A program made the translations under genes and the position numbers. Shown piece after piece: positions 18,064 to 26,206 of a stretch of 64,000 nt of DNA; the stretch's first letter is position 1, and every line of letters starts with the position of its first letter. This DNA is from Clostridiales bacterium. GTDB taxonomy: Bacteria; Bacillota; Clostridia; Christensenellales; Aristaeellaceae. Under the pieces are notes generated by a model. The model had not been told where the DNA came from and searched no databases. It worked only from the letters and a program-made list of their open reading frames with translations. Location: contig SVGL01000003.1 of NCBI GenBank assembly GCA_015056325.1, positions 1 to 64,000 of the forward strand, written 5' to 3'.

Positions 18064-18152
18064 GGTCAGAGCATCGCTCTGACTAGCGACAGCGATTGCT
18101 TGCAATCGCGGAGCGTAGCCAGCGCCGGGCTTGCCCCGGAGATGGCCGAAAT
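18064..18152 (+). repeat. Structured intergenic repeat, family 1, copy 2
   Basis: Hairpins P1 GTCAGAGC-ATC-GCTCTGAC, P2 GCGATTGC-TT-GCAATCGC and P3 CCGGG-CTTGC-CCCGG sit with the same linkers as the copy at 8577-8668. P1 and P3 have entirely different bases but equal pairing. The element lies between the T-box terminator and the start of the minus-strand LeuA-like gene, so on that transcript it is read in reverse complement; relative to the downstream gene its orientation is opposite to copy 1. Confidence 0.75.
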
Positions 18153-18390
18153 AATAATAGCCCCCGCAGCCGGTTTGACTGCAGGGGCGATTTTTGCACA
18201 AAAACCGCGGTACCACCCTGATTGCTGCGGGATTCCGCAGCCGCTCAAGCCGCCGTAACGGGGCGTACCGGAAGGGCCTACTGATATTTCGGCCGTCCTG
18301 CTCGGATGGGAGACCGCCCTTCCTTCCTGCTGCCGGCTCGCACCAACCGCCGGCTCTCTGAAAACGGTGAGGAATGCGTAACATCGTCAT
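18153..18390 (-). promoter_or_regulatory. T-box leader, leucine type (specifier CUC)
   Basis: Read on the minus strand, Stem I has GATGACGATG, the AGAGAG bulge, a distal GGTGCGAGCC loop, then the specifier side GGTCTCCCATCCGAGC. The GATG/CATC helix places the specifier one base before CATC, giving CUC (bases 18312-18310), a leucine codon. The T-box bulge GGTGGTACCGCGG lies at 18205-18219. A GC-rich terminator (GCCCCTGCAG...CTGCGGGGGC) runs from about 18195 to 18160 and is followed by TATTATTATTT. It should raise expression of the LeuA-like gene and acyl-CoA synthetase fusion when uncharged tRNA-Leu accumulates. Confidence 0.92.
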
Positions 18391-18411
18391 CGCATTTGCT
18401 ATGGGAAAAAG

Positions 18412-18439
18412 GTTATCATGTTGTCCCCTCCTTTGTCAA
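18412..18439 (-). promoter_or_regulatory. Promoter of the Leu T-box operon
   Basis: On the minus strand a consensus TTGACA (18439-18434) is followed by GATAAC (18417-18412) with a 16-bp spacer. It sits just upstream of the T-box Stem I. Confidence 0.65.
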
Positions 18440-18501
18440 GCGAGGATGGGGGGAAAACAGGGAAAATACAATGCGGCGGCATATATGGTAGAAAATCGGA
18501 C

Positions 18502-18530
18502 TTGACAAGAAATGCGGAAAGGCATAAAAT
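18502..18530 (+). promoter_or_regulatory. Promoter of the Ile T-box operon
   Basis: Consensus TTGACA (18502-18507), a 17-bp spacer and TAAAAT (18525-18530) lie about 15 bases before Stem I of the T-box. It is divergent from the Leu T-box promoter; the two -35 boxes are some 60 bp apart. Confidence 0.85.
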
Positions 18531-18545
18531 AATCCCAATCGAATA

Positions 18546-18808
18546 AAAAGCTGTGACGAAGACGGCCAAGGATCTGAATCCCACAGAGAGCCTGCGGATG
18601 GTGAAAGCAGGCGGATGCAGCCGGACGCTTATCCCTTCTGAGCTGAGAAGGCAAACGCCATCGGGGCAAGTAGTTTTCTCCGTGATTGCTGCGTGAATGC
18701 ATAGCGCTTGATGGAGCGTGAGGGGCATGCGAAAGCGTGCAAATTGAGTGGTACCGCGAGTGATGTTTCACCCGTCTCAATGAATGCATTGGGACGGGGA
18801 TTTTTTAC
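18546..18808 (+). promoter_or_regulatory. T-box leader, isoleucine type (specifier AUC)
   Basis: Stem I starts GCTGTGACGAAGA, has the ACAGAGAG bulge and the GGATGGTGAAAGC distal loop, and closes with CGCTTATCCCTTCTGAGC. The basal GAAG/CTTC helix puts the specifier one base before CTTC, giving AUC at 18631-18633, an isoleucine codon. The T-box bulge TGGTACCGCGA is at 18748-18758. The terminator CCCGTCTCAATG...CATTGGGACGGG spans 18771-18799 with a T6 run after it. It controls the following XRE-cupin acyl-CoA synthetase. Confidence 0.92.
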
Positions 18809-18826
18809 GAAAGGGAGGTATTCAGT

Positions 18827-21091
18827 ATGGCAAGCACGATGGAGATGAAACTGGGCGAGGTGGCGCAGCGAATTCGGGAACTGCGCGTCATTCTGGGCAT
18901 CTCTGTGGAGGAAGCGGCGGAAAAGACCGGATTCTCCGTGGAAAAGTATCAGGAATATGAGAACGGTCAGGACGACCTGCCCTTCTCCTTTATCCATAAC
19001 TGCTCCCTGGCCTTCAATGTCGATATGATCGACCTGCTGGAGGGCAAGTCCGCCATGCTGCGGCACTACCAGGTCACCCGCAAGGGCGAGGGCCAGACCA
19101 CCGTTGACGATGAGGGCATCCTCATCAGCAACCTGGCGGCCCAGTTCCGCGACAAGCTCTGCGAGCCCTATTTCGTCCGCTATCAGTACGACGAGAAGCA
19201 GCAGCACCGCCCCATCCATACCGACGTGCACTCCGGCCAGGAGTTCGACTACGTCCTCTCCGGCAGATTGAAGGTGCAGGTGGGCGCTCACACCGAGGTG
19301 CTGGGCCCCGGCGACTCCATCCTCTACGATTCCGGCACGCCCCACGGCATGATCGCCGTCGGCGGAACCGAGTGCACCTTCCTGGCGCTGGTGCTCTCCG
19401 GCGACGGGCTGGAGAAGAAGGATCAGGCCCAGTCCATCGTCCGGGCGATGAAGCGCGAGACGCTGCTGGCGGAGAAGTTCGTCAAGTGCGTGGAGGACGA
19501 GCGCGGCGAATTGCAGTCCATCGCCTTTGAGAACGCGGACAAGTACAACTTCGCCTTCGACACCGTGGACGAGATCGCCAAGGCCTATCCCGACAAGCTG
19601 GCCATGCTGCATATCGGCGAGGACGGCACCGAGCGCCGCTTCACCTTCACCGACATGAAGCGCTTCTCCAACCAGACGGTGAATTACTTCCGCTCCCTTG
19701 GCATCAAGAAGGGCGACAAGGTCATGCTGGTGCTGCGCCGCCGCTACCAGTTCTGGCTGTGCATGCTGGCGCTGCACAAGCTGGGCGCCGTAGCCATCCC
19801 CGCCACCGATCAGCTGCTGGCCCATGACTTCGAGTACCGCTTCCAGGCGGCGGACGTGAAGGCCATCGTCTGCACCGCCTCCGGCAAGACGGTGGAAGAG
19901 GTAGAAAAGGCGGAGGCCAACACTGTCCAGCTGCCTGTCAAGGTGCTGGTGGGCGGCGAGCGCCGCGGCTGGCATGATTATGACGCCGAGTGCTCCCTGT
20001 ATTCCACTCACTACTACCGCACCGAGGAATCCCCCTGCGGTGACGACACGGCGCTGATGTTCTTCACCTCCGGCACCACCGGCTATCCCAAGATTGCCGA
20101 GCACAGCTACAAGTACGCTCTGGGCCATTTCGTCACCGCCCGCTACTGGCATCAGTGCGAGCGCGACGGATTGCACTTCACCATCTCCGATACCGGCTGG
20201 GGCAAGGCGCTGTGGGGCAAGTTCTACGGCCAGTGGCTGTGCGAGGGCGCGGTCTTCACCTACGACTTTGACCGCTTCGACGCCCATGAAATCCTGCCCA
20301 TGTTCGCCAGGTACGGCATCACCACCTTCTGCGCGCCGCCGACCATGCTGCGCATGATGGTGCGCGAGGACATCAGCATGTATGATTTCTCCTCCGTGCG
20401 CAACATCACCACTGCCGGCGAGGCCCTCAACCCCGAGGTCTTCCGCATCTTCAAGGAAGCTACCGGCCACGAGATCATGGAGGGCTTCGGCCAGACCGAA
20501 ACCACGCTGACCATCTGCAACCTCTACGGCGCGCGGGTGCGTCCCGGCTCCATGGGCAAGCCGTCCCCCATGTACGACGTGCGCGTGGTGGATGCCGACG
20601 GCAACCCCGTTCCCGTGGGCGAGACCGGCGAGATTTGCATTAGCGTGGCGGGCGGCGCCCCCTGCGGTCTCTTCAAGGGCTACTACCAGTCCCCCGAGCG
20701 CACCCGCGAGGTGCTGCATGACGGCCTCTACCATACCGGCGACACTGCCTGGATGGACGAGGACGGCTACCTGTGGTACGTCGGCCGCGTGGATGACGTG
20801 ATCAAGTCCTCCGGCTACCGCATCGGCCCGTTCGAGATCGAGAACGTCATCATGGAGCTGCCCTATGTGCTGGAGTGCGGCGTGTCCGCTGCGCCCGACC
20901 CCATCCGCGGCCAGGTGGTCAAGGCGTCGATCGTGCTGACCAAGGGCACCGAGGGCACCGAGGAGCTCAAGAAGGAAATCCAGGCTTACGTCAAGAGCCA
21001 CACCGCGCCCTACAAGTATCCGCGCATCGTGGTCTTCCGCGACAGCCTGCCCAAGACCATCTCCGGCAAGATCCAGCGCAACAAGCTCTGA
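18827..21091 (+). CDS. XRE-cupin-acyl-CoA synthetase fusion (Ile T-box unit)
   Basis: The 754-residue protein has three parts. Residues about 5-75 are a helix-turn-helix of the XRE type (IRELRVILGISVEEAAEKTG). Residues about 110-190 are a cupin (HSGQEFDYVLSGRLKVQVG, GDSILYDSGTPHGM). Residues about 230-754 are an AMP-forming synthetase with FFTSGTTGYPK, GFGQTETT, TGDTAWMDEDGY, DDVIKSSGYRIGPFEIE and SGKIQRNKL. The first two parts match small-molecule-sensing XRE-cupin regulators, so the enzyme may also bind DNA or be allosterically gated. The class includes medium- and branched-chain fatty acid ligases. An Ile T-box suggests 2-methylbutyrate. AGGGAGG at 18812-18818 supports the start. Confidence 0.9.
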   Translation: MASTMEMKLGEVAQRIRELRVILGISVEEAAEKTGFSVEKYQEYENGQDDLPFSFIHNCSLAFNVDMIDLLEGKSAMLRHYQVTRKGEGQTTVDDEGILISNLAAQFRDKLCEPYFVRYQYDEKQQHRPIHTDVHSGQEFDYVLSGRLKVQVGAHTEVLGPGDSILYDSGTPHGMIAVGGTECTFLALVLSGDGLEKKDQAQSIVRAMKRETLLAEKFVKCVEDERGELQSIAFENADKYNFAFDTVDEIAKAYPDKLAMLHIGEDGTERRFTFTDMKRFSNQTVNYFRSLGIKKGDKVMLVLRRRYQFWLCMLALHKLGAVAIPATDQLLAHDFEYRFQAADVKAIVCTASGKTVEEVEKAEANTVQLPVKVLVGGERRGWHDYDAECSLYSTHYYRTEESPCGDDTALMFFTSGTTGYPKIAEHSYKYALGHFVTARYWHQCERDGLHFTISDTGWGKALWGKFYGQWLCEGAVFTYDFDRFDAHEILPMFARYGITTFCAPPTMLRMMVREDISMYDFSSVRNITTAGEALNPEVFRIFKEATGHEIMEGFGQTETTLTICNLYGARVRPGSMGKPSPMYDVRVVDADGNPVPVGETGEICISVAGGAPCGLFKGYYQSPERTREVLHDGLYHTGDTAWMDEDGYLWYVGRVDDVIKSSGYRIGPFEIENVIMELPYVLECGVSAAPDPIRGQVVKASIVLTKGTEGTEELKKEIQAYVKSHTAPYKYPRIVVFRDSLPKTISGKIQRNKL

Positions 21092-21117
21092 TAATGGCGG
21101 GCGTCAGCCCGGATTTT

Positions 21118-21349
21118 CTGCCGAGGGATGGCAGAGCAGCGCGATGGGAAGCCGCTTTCGCGCGTCGAAGGGTCATCGACCCGCGCGCACAAACCGCCGG
21201 GGCATTCACATGCCACGTCTCCCCAGTGGGGAGTTCGCCAACGGCGAAAGTGGCAGGTGAATGTTAAAACGAAACAGAGTTGCCCCCGGCCCCCCTCTTG
21301 CCCCCTATGAGGCTCGAAAAGCGGCTGCATATGCGGGGCGGCTCTGGTT
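21118..21349 (-). repeat. Dispersed structured repeat, family 2, distal half (inverted)
   Basis: Read on the minus strand it matches the 62.7-62.85 kb element: CCAGAGCCGCCCCGC, GCAGCCGCT, GGGGGCCGGGGG and finally TTCGACGCGCGAAAGCGG with CCCATC. The middle has diverged and includes extra sequence with hairpins (GGGTCATCGACCC; CTCCCCAGTGGGGAG). The match stops at about 21349, just after GGCTCTGGTT. The adjoining part of the element appears 1.17 kb downstream at 22519-22590. Confidence 0.7.
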
Positions 21350-21360
21350 CGAGTTTTTTG

Positions 21361-21555
21361 TCAAGGGTGGTTTTCACGCTTTATCACGAACGTGTGCATG
21401 AAAACACAACCATTGACCATGTGCCCCTCTGTAATGTAGCATCTCATGTTGCTGAGTATTATCAGCAGGAAGTAAACGGCGTTTCATGGTCATATGTTAA
21501 CTCCTATTATGGCTGTGGCTGGGTCAAGAGCGAATTCATTGGGTTGTGGAATTAA
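21361..21555 (+). pseudogene. Remnant of a secreted SH3-like protein
   Basis: About 64 residues of open frame end in TAA at 21553-21555. The last 45 (from DHVPLCNVASHVAEYY to GCGWVKSEFIGLWN) look like the end of a bacterial SH3-type domain, with a VNGVSWSYV segment typical of those domains. The upstream part runs into the repeat element, and no start with a binding site is present, so this is a 5'-truncated gene. Base composition is far poorer in GC than its neighbours. It probably arrived with the next gene. Confidence 0.55.
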
Positions 21556-21579
21556 CTATCGATTATGGAGGGACTATGA

Positions 21580-22338
21580 ATGAGAAGCAAGCAAATGGTT
21601 AGCCGCTGTCTTATGCTTGTCTGTTGTATATGTATCTTATTCGAATTTTCGATTTCTGCATTTGCTGAAGATCCTATGATGGATGCATGGGTATGGAACA
21701 GCGAAAGTTACCGTGTTATGCTGTATGAAACGCCCGATTTAACTAACAGCAGTATTTACTACCATCCGTATTTGCTCAACGGTTTCCGGGTTAGGATACA
21801 GGGCGGGAGCGACAGTGGAGATAGTGTATGTATTTCTTTCCTGGAGCATACTTTTTGGGTTGACCGCAAATATGTATGCATGTCTCTACCAGAAAATGAA
21901 AAAGGTTACGTATTTCGCAGCACGACAGAAGATATCAGTCTATCTTCATCGAGCAAGGATATTATTCCATCAGGTACTCGAATTGATGTTCGAGGCTATC
22001 TCTATGATGCTGTTATCATTTGCTACAACGATGAGATCCTGGAAATTCATCCAGCAAGCGTACAGCTAAGGGAAATCGCAACTGAAGCTCCCGAATACCT
22101 GATTCCAGTAGCTGATGTTATTCCGTTATGCAAACAAGAACTCATAAATACATATGGGCTTTCTGAATCCGACATAGAGTCTATGCGAATAGAGTTTGTC
22201 AGCTATTCAACCCTCGCTTCTCCAGCTCTATATATCATCCGGTTTTATACAGAGACCGAGGAAATATATACGTTGCATTGCAATGGAGAATTTGGTGTCA
22301 TCATTTATACCCATTATTCTCCCCAAGTTGTAGGATAA
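21580..22338 (+). CDS. Low-GC secreted protein, function unknown
   Basis: A 252-residue protein with a signal peptide (hydrophobic residues 10-28, cleavage near AFAED). The mature part has SH3-like strand patterns (YRVMLYETPDLTNSSIYY, GFRVRIQGGSDSGDSVCI) and a C-terminal region beginning PVADVIPLCKQELINTYG that resembles a small domain in secreted Firmicutes proteins. GGAGGG at 21567-21572 fits the ATG at 21580. The coding sequence is AT-rich compared with the rest of the window, and it sits between two operons in an island bounded by repeat fragments, suggesting acquisition by transfer. Confidence 0.65.
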   Translation: MRSKQMVSRCLMLVCCICILFEFSISAFAEDPMMDAWVWNSESYRVMLYETPDLTNSSIYYHPYLLNGFRVRIQGGSDSGDSVCISFLEHTFWVDRKYVCMSLPENEKGYVFRSTTEDISLSSSSKDIIPSGTRIDVRGYLYDAVIICYNDEILEIHPASVQLREIATEAPEYLIPVADVIPLCKQELINTYGLSESDIESMRIEFVSYSTLASPALYIIRFYTETEEIYTLHCNGEFGVIIYTHYSPQVVG

Positions 22339-22518
22339 ATTCATAAGTGTGCATGCCTACGGGCCATCCGGCTTTTAACCGAACCAGTAAAAACGGACAA
22401 TAGACAAAAGGCCCCCTTATGTACTTGAAGGTTTCCCTTCAAGCCATAACTGCTTGGATTATTTGTAGTTCCTGCGACTCATGACGAGGAGGGGTAAACC
22501 TTCCTCTACGTAATAACA

Positions 22519-22590
22519 CGTTGCTGCGGATTGCCTGAATTTCCGCCTTGCAGCGGAAGCAATCCTTGCAAAGTCGCCGCATTGCTCCTT
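22519..22590 (-). repeat. Dispersed structured repeat, family 2, proximal half (inverted)
   Basis: On the minus strand this reads AATGCGGCGACTTTGCA followed by a hairpin GGATTGC...GCAATCC with inner CCGC/GCGG. The full copy at 62652-62850 has the same order with GATCGC...GCGATC, so a C-G pair is replaced by T-A on both sides of the stem. It supplies the part missing from 21118-21349. Confidence 0.65.
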
Positions 22591-22703
22591 TGTGGGTTTC
22601 GATGCAGCCGCAACGAACGCTGGGGGTACCTGGCTTATAACCGCATTGAACTAAAGCAAACCGACAAAAGTACAAACAAAATACACCCATACTTTGAGAG
22701 TTG

Positions 22704-22712
22704 TGGTATAAT
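22704..22712 (+). promoter_or_regulatory. Extended -10 promoter of the Val T-box operon
   Basis: TGG followed directly by a perfect TATAAT (22707-22712), with no good -35 box at the expected distance, fits an extended -10 promoter. Stem I of the T-box begins about 12 bases downstream. Confidence 0.7.
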
Positions 22713-22721
22713 CCATCGAGT

Positions 22722-22989
22722 AAAGGCTGTGACGAAGAGGGCATCACGATTCTTTCCCCACAGAGAGGCAGCATCTGGTGAAAGCTGCCGGGAGAGACCT
22801 GGTGTTTGTAGCTTCCGAGCCGGAAGGAAGAACGCGCGATGGCGCAAGTAGAACCTTCCCGTATGGCTGCGTGAAAGCTGAACGCTCCTGTGGAGAGCGT
22901 GAGGGACGCAAGAAATTGCGTAATTTGAGTGGTACCGCGGGTAAGTAATGCCCGTCTCAAAGAACAGTTTTCTTTGGGACGGGTTTTTG
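22722..22989 (+). promoter_or_regulatory. T-box leader, valine type (specifier GUA)
   Basis: Stem I begins GGCTGTGACGAAGAGGGC, shows ACAGAGAGGC and the CTGGTGAAAGC distal loop, and closes GTTTGTAGCTTCCGAGCC. The GAAG/CTTC helix sets the specifier as GUA at 22808-22810, followed by the usual purine, so valine. The T-box bulge TGGTACCGCGG is at 22930-22940. The terminator CCCGTCTCAAAG...CTTTGGGACGGG spans 22951-22983 with a T5 run after it. It governs the whole acyl-CoA synthetase, oxidoreductase and aminotransferase operon. Confidence 0.93.
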
Positions 22990-23010
22990 CGTCCCTGAGG
23001 GAGGATAAAG

Positions 23011-25299
23011 ATGGAAAAGCGCATCACCGGGTTGGATCTGACCATCATGGAGATGGCCAACCGAATCAAGGAACTGCGCCAGATTGAAGGCTTCACCCCT
23101 GCCCAGATGGCGCTGCGCACCGGCGTGTCCGTAGCGGATTACCTGGCCTGTGAGAGCGGCGAACGGGACCTGAACTTCGCGTTCCTGTACCGCTGCGCAC
23201 AGGTGCTGGGCGTTGACGTGACCGACCTGATCCAGGGCTCCAGCCCCACGCTGACCACCTATGACCTGACCCGTGCGGGCGAAGGTCAGCGCATCGAGAA
23301 GGCCAACGGCATGACCTACTACAACATGGCCTCGGCCTACCGCAACCGTATCGCTGAGCCGCTGTACGTCAAGGCGGAGTACGATGAGAGCGCCCAGCGG
23401 GAGGAGATCCCCCTGACAACTCATGAGGGCCAGGAGTTTGACCTGGTGCTCAAGGGCCACCTGAAGGTGCAGATTGGCACTCATTACGAGATCCTCGGCC
23501 CCGGCGATACGATCTATTACGATTCCAACACCCCCCACGGCCTGCTGGCGGTGGGCGGCGAGGACTGCGAGTTCTACGCTATCGTGCTGAATCCCGCGGA
23601 TTATATCGCCCACACCGGCACCCAGCTGGCGGCGCCTGTCGCCCCCAAGCGGGAAAAGGACAGCGAGAAGCGCGTGTGGGAGGATTACATCATCCCCGTG
23701 GAGGACGAGACCGGCGCCCTCAAGAGTCTGACCTACAAGAACACCGAGAAGTTCAACTTCGCCTTTGACGTGGTGGACGCCATCGCCGACAAGGAGCCGG
23801 AGAAGACCGCTCTCATGCACGTCTCCGAGGACGGCACCGAACGCCGCATCACCTTCAAGGACGTCAAGCGCAAGTCCAACCAGGCCTGCAACTACTTCCG
23901 CTCCATCGGCATCAAGCGGGGCGACAAGGTGATGCTCATCCTCAAGCGTCACTACCAGTTCTGGTACATCATCAATGCCCTGCACAAGCTGGGCGCGGTG
24001 GTCATCCTGGCCCCCAACCAGCTGCTGGAGAAGGACATCGCCTACCGCTTCCAGGCGGCGGGCGTGAAGGCCATCATCTGCACGGCGGAAGGCAACGTGG
24101 CCTCCGAGGCGGAATCTGCCGCGATGCATTCCCCCACGGTGGAGCACAAGATCATCGTCAACGGCGAAAAGGAAGGCTGGCGCAATTTCGACGAGGAGCA
24201 CCTGGCCTATTCCACCCATTACAACCGCCCGGAGGACGCCCCCGGCGGCGATGACCTGATGCTCATGTTCTTCACCTCCGGCACCTCCGGCTATCCCAAG
24301 ATCGCGGCGCATAACTACAAGTACCCTCTGGGCCACTTCGTCACCGCCCGCTACTGGCACCAGGTCGATCCGGACGGTCTGCACTTCTCTATCTCCGATA
24401 CCGGCTGGGCCAAGAGCATGTGGGGCAAGCTCTACGGCCAGTGGCTGTGCGAGGCTGGCATCTTCGTGTATGACTTCGAGCGCTTCCGCGAGGAGCAGAT
24501 CCTGCCCTTGTTCGCCAAGCACAAGATCACGACCTTCTGTGCGCCGCCCACCATGCTGCGCATGATGATCCGCGAGGATCTCTCCAAGTACGACCTGTCC
24601 TCCGTCAAGCACATGACCACCGCCGGCGAGGCCCTCAATCCCGAGGTGTTCCGCCGCTTCCTGGAGGCGACCGGCCTTTCCATCATGGAGGGCTTCGGCC
24701 AGTCCGAGAGCACGGTGCTGGTAGCCAATACCGTGGGAATGACGCCCCGCCTGGGTTCCATGGGCAAGCCCGTTGCGTCCTATGACATCGACATCTTCGA
24801 TGCGGACGGCAAGCCCTGCGCGGTCGGCGACAGCGGCGAGATCTGCATCCGGATGGACAAGGGCCACCCCTGCGGATTGGTGCAGGAATACTACCTCAAC
24901 CAGGAGAAGACCGACGAGGCCTTCCGCGGAGGGCTCTACCACACCGGCGACGTGGCCTACAAGGACGAGGAAGGCTACTTCTGGTACGTCAGCCGCATTG
25001 ATGACGTGATCAAGTCCTCCGGCTACCGCATCGGCCCGTTCGAGATCGAGAACGTCATCATGGAGCTGCCCTATGTGCTGGAGTGCGGCGTCTCAGCCGA
25101 GCCCGATCCCCTGCGCGGCCAGGTCGTCAAGGCCTCTATCGTGCTGACCAAGGGCACCGAGGGCACCGAGGAGCTCAAGAAGGAGATCCAGAACTACGTC
25201 AAGACCCACACCGCACCTTACAAGTACCCCCGCATCGTGGTGTTCCGTGACAGCCTGCCCAAGACGACCTCCGGCAAGATTCAGCGCAACAAGCTGTGA
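23011..25299 (+). CDS. XRE-cupin-acyl-CoA synthetase fusion (Val T-box unit)
   Basis: A 762-residue paralogue of the 18.8-kb protein with the same order: XRE helix-turn-helix (IKELRQIEGFTPAQMALRTG near residue 12), cupin (HEGQEFDLVLKGHLKVQIG near 135; GDTIYYDSNTPHGL) and AMP-forming synthetase (FFTSGTSGYPK, GFGQSEST, TGDVAYKDEEGY, SGKIQRNKL). The C-terminal subdomain is nearly identical to its paralogue, including 92 identical bases, while the rest has diverged more. Being first in a Val-regulated operon with a 2-oxoacid:ferredoxin oxidoreductase suggests it makes isobutyryl-CoA from isobutyrate. A GGGAGGA site precedes the ATG. Confidence 0.9.
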   Translation: MEKRITGLDLTIMEMANRIKELRQIEGFTPAQMALRTGVSVADYLACESGERDLNFAFLYRCAQVLGVDVTDLIQGSSPTLTTYDLTRAGEGQRIEKANGMTYYNMASAYRNRIAEPLYVKAEYDESAQREEIPLTTHEGQEFDLVLKGHLKVQIGTHYEILGPGDTIYYDSNTPHGLLAVGGEDCEFYAIVLNPADYIAHTGTQLAAPVAPKREKDSEKRVWEDYIIPVEDETGALKSLTYKNTEKFNFAFDVVDAIADKEPEKTALMHVSEDGTERRITFKDVKRKSNQACNYFRSIGIKRGDKVMLILKRHYQFWYIINALHKLGAVVILAPNQLLEKDIAYRFQAAGVKAIICTAEGNVASEAESAAMHSPTVEHKIIVNGEKEGWRNFDEEHLAYSTHYNRPEDAPGGDDLMLMFFTSGTSGYPKIAAHNYKYPLGHFVTARYWHQVDPDGLHFSISDTGWAKSMWGKLYGQWLCEAGIFVYDFERFREEQILPLFAKHKITTFCAPPTMLRMMIREDLSKYDLSSVKHMTTAGEALNPEVFRRFLEATGLSIMEGFGQSESTVLVANTVGMTPRLGSMGKPVASYDIDIFDADGKPCAVGDSGEICIRMDKGHPCGLVQEYYLNQEKTDEAFRGGLYHTGDVAYKDEEGYFWYVSRIDDVIKSSGYRIGPFEIENVIMELPYVLECGVSAEPDPLRGQVVKASIVLTKGTEGTEELKKEIQNYVKTHTAPYKYPRIVVFRDSLPKTTSGKIQRNKL

Positions 25300-25310
25300 T
25301 GGAGGGACAT

Positions 25311-25973
25311 ATGCAAGCAAAGCGTGTCACCCTCTTTGCCGGGCATTACGGCAGCGGCAAAACCAACGTGGCGGTGAACTTTGCCCTGCATCTGGCGGGG
25401 CAGGGGAAGACCGTCGCCCTGGCGGATATGGACATCGTCAACCCCTACTACCGCTCCAAGGATTCCTCAAAAGACCTCGAAAATGCGGGCGTGAAGGTGA
25501 TTGCCTCCGCCTACGCCAACACCAATGTGGACGTGCCCGCCCTGCCCCAGGAGATGTACAGCGTGACGGAGGATACCTCCCGCTACGCCGTGCTGGACGT
25601 GGGCGGCGATGACCGGGGCGCGCTGGCGCTGGGCCGCTACGCTCCGGCCATCCTTCAGGAAAATGACTATCACATGGTCTACGTTTTCAACGCCTCCCGG
25701 CCGCTGAGCCGCACGGCGGAGGCGGCGCTGGAGATCATGCATGAGATCGAGGCGGCTGGCGGGATTCCCTTCACCGCCATCGTCAACAACACCAACCTCG
25801 GCAAGGAAACGGACTGGGAAACCGTGGCCGCATCCCACAAGGAAGCCGAGAAACTATCGCAAATCAGCGGTCTGCCGCTGCTCTTCACCTCGGTGGAGAA
25901 AAGCGTGCTTCCGCCTGAATACAGGGAGAATGAAGCTTATTTCCCCCTGACGCTTCAGAAGACCATCTGGTGA
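25311..25973 (+). CDS. P-loop ATPase (MinD/ParA/CobQ-like) of the oxidoreductase operon
   Basis: A 220-residue SIMIBI-class nucleotide-binding protein. The Walker A is AGHYGSGKTNVAVN at residues 9-22, the Walker B-like segment is ALADMDIVNP near 40, and VLDVGGDDRG near 95 is the switch II region. Proteins of this type are often found beside 2-oxoacid:ferredoxin oxidoreductase genes; their role (metal-centre insertion or assembly) is not established. I chose the ATG at 25311 because GGAGGG (25301-25306) precedes it; the in-frame GTG at 25296 has none. It overlaps no gene but is 11 bases after the synthetase stop. Confidence 0.8.
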   Translation: MQAKRVTLFAGHYGSGKTNVAVNFALHLAGQGKTVALADMDIVNPYYRSKDSSKDLENAGVKVIASAYANTNVDVPALPQEMYSVTEDTSRYAVLDVGGDDRGALALGRYAPAILQENDYHMVYVFNASRPLSRTAEAALEIMHEIEAAGGIPFTAIVNNTNLGKETDWETVAASHKEAEKLSQISGLPLLFTSVEKSVLPPEYRENEAYFPLTLQKTIW

Positions 25974-25987
25974 AAGGAGATGCCAAC

Positions 25988-26194
25988 ATGGCAAAGGTAA
26001 CTTTCAAAAAGGATCTGTGCAAGGGCTGCGGCCTGTGCATCACCGCCTGCCCCAAGAAGATTATTGCCCTGAGCAAGGATGAGATCAATCAGAAGGGTCA
26101 TCACCCTGCGGAGATCACCGACCAGGAAAAGTGCATCGGCTGCGCCTTCTGCGCGACGATGTGCCCCGACTGCGTGATCACGGTTGAGAAGTGA
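25988..26194 (+). CDS. 2-oxoacid:ferredoxin oxidoreductase, delta (ferredoxin) subunit
   Basis: A 68-residue protein with two 4Fe-4S motifs, CKGCGLCITACPKK and CIGCAFCATMCPD, separated as in the delta subunit of VOR/KOR enzymes. It carries electrons between the thiamine-diphosphate site and free ferredoxin. AAAGGAG lies before the ATG. It is directly followed by the alpha subunit, giving the common delta-alpha-beta-gamma order. Confidence 0.93.
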   Translation: MAKVTFKKDLCKGCGLCITACPKKIIALSKDEINQKGHHPAEITDQEKCIGCAFCATMCPDCVITVEK

Positions 26195-26206
26195 GGAGGG
26201 AATACC

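Noticed and set aside
21580-22338. Insertion sequence or prophage origin for the low-GC island
   Set aside because: No transposase, integrase, terminal inverted repeat pair or phage gene is visible; only repeat fragments flank it.
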